Shown here piece after piece: positions 61,027 to 64,000 of a stretch of 64,000 nt of DNA (positions are counted from its first letter, which is position 1; every line of letters begins with the position of its first letter). A program made the translations under genes and the position numbers. Origin of the DNA: Arcicella aurantiaca (GTDB taxonomy: Bacteria > Bacteroidota > Bacteroidia > Cytophagales > Spirosomataceae); contig NZ_QGGO01000032.1 in the NCBI RefSeq assembly GCF_003148625.1, positions 1 through 64,000 on the forward strand. The letters run 5' to 3'. The notes below the pieces were generated by a model, which saw only the letters and a list, made by a program, of their open reading frames with translations, did no database searches and was not told the DNA's origin.

Positions 61027-61291
61027 ACGGAAGTCGTCGTTTTGAACGACGACTTCCGTAAAGTACATATCAAATCTTTAAAATTGGTATAAATCTACGT
61101 TGGCTCTCTTGAAAAAGCCGTAGGCTTGACCCATCTTGTAGCCCCGAAATTCATTTCGGGGTGAAAATGACCAAACAATCCATTGAGTTCCGTAGGAACG
61201 ATTTATATAAACAAACCTTTAAATACCCATCCATTTTCGTTATTTCCCCGAAAGAAATTTCTGGGCTACAAAATATCCCAAGCCTACGGCT
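61027..61291. repeat. palindromes and a 176-bp imperfect inverted repeat
   Basis: A perfect 15-bp stem with 3-base loop (ACGGAAGTCGTCGTT, 61027-61059) is followed by a larger structure: AGCCGTAGGCTTG (61116-61128) pairs with its complement at 61279-61291, and TTGTAGCCC with GGGCTACAA inside. CCCCGAAATTCATTTCGGGG is a further palindrome. No gene was found in 60990-61355. Confidence 0.8.
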
Positions 61292-61355
61292 CTTTTAGGG
61301 CAATTTTTAAAATACCAAAGTAGAACTAAACTAAGATGTTAGGTAATTGAAAATC

Positions 61356-62525
61356 TCAAAACCGAAACCTCACAAACTCAAAAACCTCTCCTTTCTTAAA
61401 CACTTGACTTTCAGCGGGTAATTCTACAAAACCATCGCAATCTGTCAAATTAGCAAAATCGGCTGAGCCACTGCCCTCAAAAGGTGTAGCCATTAATTTT
61501 CCGTCTTGAAAATACGTTTTTACGGGTACAAAATACGTTAAATTTGGTTTGAAGAATACGTCTTTATCCAAAACTACGACTTCATTCCTACGCTCTAAAA
61601 AGTATTTACAGAAACATAAAAACGTAGAAACTGGATTTCCCGGTAAAGCAAAAACGGTTTTTCCTTCTTCTGTTTTGCCAAACCAAAATGGTTTTCCCGG
61701 CTTTTGGGCAACTTTATGGAAGAGTTTTTTCACGCCTAAATTCGCCAAAATTTCTGGAACAAAATCTTTCTTTCCTGCTGATACACCTCCGCTCAACAAC
61801 AAAATATCATGATTCGCTAAAATTTCTTGTAGCTTAATAAACAGTTCTTCTTTATCATCTGTCAAATGAAATAAATTTGCCTTCACGCCTACCCTATCCA
61901 ATGCCGCCGACAACATATAAGAATTGGACATTCTGATTTGATATGGTAACGGATTAGCAGTAATTTCTACCAATTCATCACCTGTAGAAATTACGGCAAC
62001 CTTCGGTGGTATTTCTACTTTTACGCTCGCTTTGCCAACGGATGCCATCACGGCAATTTCAGAGGGAGAAATTTTCAGACCTTTTTGTAAAAGAATATCT
62101 CCCATTTTACGGTCTGAACCTTGACGATGCACATTTTGTCCTTGTGAAATCTCCGATAATGGAATCGAAATTTTAGCGACTTTTACCCCATCAACTTCTT
62201 GAATTTCAATATCTTCATAACGAATAACGGTATTACAACCCGAAGGTAAAACAGCTCCTGTCATCACTTCCATACAGTTTTCGGGATTTTGAAGCGATTT
62301 TTGAGCTTCACCTGCGTATTGTATGGTTTCAATTTTGAAAGAATCTAAAGTTTGAGCTATCGCAATACCGTCCATTGCTACTCGATTAAAGGGCGGAAAA
62401 TCTCGGTCGGCTGTAATATTTTCGGCTAAAACTTTACCCACACTTTCCAAAAGCGAAACTTCTGAAACTTTAGGAATAAAGGCGTTTTCTTCTACTATTT
62501 TGAGGGCTTCTTTTACGGAAATCAT
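61356..62525 (-). CDS. moeA: molybdopterin molybdotransferase MoeA
   Basis: A 389-residue protein when started at 62525 (MISVKEALKIVEENAF); the frame extends seven codons further but those come from the repeat next door. It has DFPPFNRVAMDGIA, MTGAVLPSGCNTVIRYED, AVISTGDELV, LLSGGVSAGKKDFV, KPGKPFWFG and ALPGNPVSTF, the full set for MoeA. It inserts molybdate into adenylated molybdopterin. Divergent from moaC, with a shared palindromic intergenic stretch. Confidence 0.95.
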   Translation of the reverse strand: MISVKEALKIVEENAFIPKVSEVSLLESVGKVLAENITADRDFPPFNRVAMDGIAIAQTLDSFKIETIQYAGEAQKSLQNPENCMEVMTGAVLPSGCNTVIRYEDIEIQEVDGVKVAKISIPLSEISQGQNVHRQGSDRKMGDILLQKGLKISPSEIAVMASVGKASVKVEIPPKVAVISTGDELVEITANPLPYQIRMSNSYMLSAALDRVGVKANLFHLTDDKEELFIKLQEILANHDILLLSGGVSAGKKDFVPEILANLGVKKLFHKVAQKPGKPFWFGKTEEGKTVFALPGNPVSTFLCFCKYFLERRNEVVVLDKDVFFKPNLTYFVPVKTYFQDGKLMATPFEGSGSADFANLTDCDGFVELPAESQVFKKGEVFEFVRFRF

Positions 62526-62531
62526 TTTTGA

Positions 62532-62585
62532 TAGTACGGACAGCATTGTCCGTAAATTTAATGGCGGACAAGGCTGTCCGTACTA
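62532..62585. repeat. palindrome between moeA and moaC
   Basis: TAGTACGGACAGC-TTGTCCG pairs with CGGACAA-GCTGTCCGTACTA, a 20-bp arm with one mismatch around a loop of about 12. It lies in the divergent moeA/moaC control region and could be an operator or a dispersed repeat. Confidence 0.7.
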
Positions 62586-62635
62586 CAAACGTTTTATCTT
62601 TACACAAAAATAGAAATTTAAGTTTAAAACAAACG

Positions 62636-63106
62636 ATGAAATCTTTTACTCATTTAGATAACAATAACAACCCCTCAATGGTTGATGTCTCTGAAAAAGC
62701 CATTACCAAACGTACCGCTACGGCTCAAAGTATCGTGGTTTTGACCGACGAAATTATTGCCAATTTTAAAGATGGCGACCTTCAAACTAAGAAAGGTTCT
62801 GTGTTACAAACTGCCATTATTGCAGGAACAATGGGTGCAAAAAAGACTTCCGATTTGATTCCACTTTGTCATCCTTTGGGGTTAGACTCTTGCAAATTCA
62901 AAATAGAAATCTCTGGTAATGAAGTCATTATACAATGTACTTGCTCATTGACGGCAAAAACGGGCGTTGAAATGGAAGCTCTCACAGGGGCAAGTGTTGC
63001 AGCTCTAACTGTGTACGATATGTGCAAAGCATTTTCGCACGATATTGTGATTAAGGAGACAAAATTATTGTTAAAAACGGGCGGAAAAAGTGATTACGGT
63101 GTGTAA
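62636..63106 (+). CDS. moaC: cyclic pyranopterin monophosphate synthase MoaC
   Basis: A 156-residue MoaC when started at 62636 (MKSFTHLDNNNNPSMVDVSE); upstream codons in frame are in the palindrome and rejected. Signature stretches are AGTMGAKKTSDLIPLCHPL, TGVEMEALTGASVAALTVYD and MCKAFSHDI, including the conserved Lys and Asp of the active site. It converts the MoaA product to cPMP. It is followed 27 bases later by mobA. Confidence 0.95.
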   Translation: MKSFTHLDNNNNPSMVDVSEKAITKRTATAQSIVVLTDEIIANFKDGDLQTKKGSVLQTAIIAGTMGAKKTSDLIPLCHPLGLDSCKFKIEISGNEVIIQCTCSLTAKTGVEMEALTGASVAALTVYDMCKAFSHDIVIKETKLLLKTGGKSDYGV

Positions 63107-63108
63107 CA

Positions 63109-63126
63109 CGATTCTCCAGAATCGTA
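63109..63126. repeat. ACGATTCTCCAGAATCGT palindrome
   Basis: A perfect 8-bp stem with a 2-base centre between moaC and mobA, a relative of the palindrome at 57242-57261. Confidence 0.65.
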
Positions 63127-63133
63127 AAATAAA

Positions 63134-63703
63134 ATGATGAATTTATCTATCTCAGCCCTCATCCTATCAGGCGGACTCAGCTCTCGCATGGGTGAAGAAA
63201 AACGGCTGATTCATTATCACGGAAAAACCCAAGAACAATATCTTTTTGATTTACTAAAAAACTATTGTTCAGATGTTTACGTTTCCATTAATCAAAATCA
63301 AACGACAGATTTACCGTATATCCAAGACCTTGATTTACCAATAAAAAGTCCGATGGTGGGCATCATTTCTGCCTTTCAGCAAAACCCCAATACGGCGTGG
63401 TTGGTAGTAGCTTGTGATATGCCTTTTGTTGACGAAAAAGCGGTTGCATATTTATTACAAAATCGCAATCAAGAAAAATATGCAACCGCATTTGAAAATC
63501 CTGACGAACATTTCCCCGAACCACTATTAACCATCTATGAACCTAAAATCTACGAAAAACTTCAAGAAGCCGTCAATCAAGGTAAAAAATCACCGATGAA
63601 AGTTCTTCAAAGCCTTGACATTCAATTAATCAAAGAATATAATCTTCAATGGATTACCAATATCAATACCGTAGAAGAAAGGACAAACATCAATCTTTTT
63701 TAG
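63134..63703 (+). CDS. mobA: molybdenum cofactor guanylyltransferase-like protein
   Basis: A 189-residue nucleotidyltransferase of the MobA/GT-A fold. The GTP-binding N-terminus is [19 protein letters not shown], with [13 protein letters not shown] near 97-109 carrying the metal-binding Asp. Its partners are moeA and moaC. It would transfer GMP (or CMP, as in MocA) to molybdopterin. The second methionine is also a possible start. Confidence 0.87.
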   Translation: MMNLSISALILSGGLSSRMGEEKRLIHYHGKTQEQYLFDLLKNYCSDVYVSINQNQTTDLPYIQDLDLPIKSPMVGIISAFQQNPNTAWLVVACDMPFVDEKAVAYLLQNRNQEKYATAFENPDEHFPEPLLTIYEPKIYEKLQEAVNQGKKSPMKVLQSLDIQLIKEYNLQWITNINTVEERTNINLF

Positions 63704-63767
63704 TAGAATTTGCGTAAAAAAGGCTTATAATTTTTACCAATCTAATATTAAAACTCTTTTCCAAACC

Positions 63768-64000
63768 ATGAAAAAAACACATTACATAATTCTATTTTTA
63801 TTACTTTTTCAAATTCCTCTTTTCGCCCAAAAAAATCTAACGCTTTGGTACAAACAACCCGCTCGAAATTGGAATGAAGCCTTGCCGATTGGTAACGGAC
63901 GCATTGGTGCAATGATTTTTGGGAAACCCGAAAACGAACTAATCCAACTCAATGAACAAACGCTTTGGTCGGGTGGTCCTGTCAATAAAAACCCCAATCC
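63768..64000 (+). CDS. glycoside hydrolase family 95-like protein, N-terminal part (runs off window)
   Basis: The first 77 codons of a secreted protein. A signal peptide ([21 protein letters not shown]) is followed by [44 protein letters not shown]. This is the characteristic N-terminus of GH95 alpha-L-fucosidase or related enzymes common in Bacteroidota. The active-site domain lies outside the window. Confidence 0.85.
   Translation, partial: MKKTHYIILFLLLFQIPLFAQKNLTLWYKQPARNWNEALPIGNGRIGAMIFGKPENELIQLNEQTLWSGGPVNKNPN

Overview
The window looks like a chromosomal segment of an AT-rich member of the Bacteroidota, most likely a Cytophagales (Spirosomaceae-like) bacterium. The basis is the low GC, several TAnnTTTG-type -7 promoter boxes, an outer-membrane beta-barrel receptor with a carboxypeptidase-regulatory N-domain, LytTR regulators with LytS-like kinases, double-glycine RiPP leaders of the Bacteroidota type, and a GH95 enzyme. 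The genus is an inference; no rRNA or tRNA gene was seen.

Left part (1-24.2 kb). After a fragment of an IS982-type transposase comes an aromatic-compound catabolic region in two divergent halves. The + strand carries an SDR, an extradiol (VOC) dioxygenase, a C-C-bond alpha/beta hydrolase, a FAD monooxygenase and a fumarylacetoacetate-hydrolase-family enzyme, followed by a broken zinc alcohol dehydrogenase and an AraC regulator. The - strand (9.2-23.2 kb) carries an amidohydrolase, a MetE-like methyltransferase, a second SDR, a feruloyl-CoA-synthase-like ligase, a crotonase, an MFS carrier and several secreted proteins, with a divergent LysR regulator at its promoter end. Together they fit uptake and CoA-dependent side-chain shortening of a hydroxycinnamate, then ring hydroxylation, meta cleavage and hydrolysis. 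The exact substrate is not determined.

Middle part (24.9-29.2 kb). An orphan LytTR response regulator is followed by a four-gene module: a small CPPTC-tailed protein, a multi-pass membrane protein, a sensor-less NarX-type kinase and a NarL-type regulator.

Main feature (29.2-54.2 kb, all on the - strand): a composite RiPP locus. Read in the direction of transcription it has a LytTR regulator and LytS-like kinase, three small peptides with GG-type leaders around a radical SAM/SPASM maturase, an outer-membrane beta-barrel receptor, two LanC proteins (one without two of the three zinc ligands), a luciferase-like flavin oxidoreductase, a C39-peptidase ABC exporter, an unknown helical protein, six tandem class I lanthipeptide precursors, a full-length LanB dehydratase, an HlyD adaptor, a secreted glutamyl-endopeptidase-like S9 protease, a second C39-ABC exporter and a second HlyD adaptor. 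The precursor cores share an N-terminal SCN-type motif (SCK in one), a Glu/Asp-rich linker and a C-terminal Cys-Cys ring motif, SCCNxSCN in five of the six. The Glu-rich linker beside a Glu-specific-type protease suggests a second maturation cut. Upstream of the first peptide gene lie five copies of a 12-bp motif phased at exactly 21 bp, a strong candidate LytTR operator. A short inverted-repeat element (four copies, three with 3-bp target duplications) sits in and around this locus.

Right part (54.4-64 kb). Housekeeping genes: a branched-chain aminotransferase, a PduO-type cobalamin adenosyltransferase, QueA, RarA, an Rpn-type nuclease, the molybdenum-cofactor genes moeA, moaC and mobA, and the start of a GH95 enzyme. 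Intergenic spaces throughout are full of palindromes, tandem repeats and long imperfect inverted repeats.
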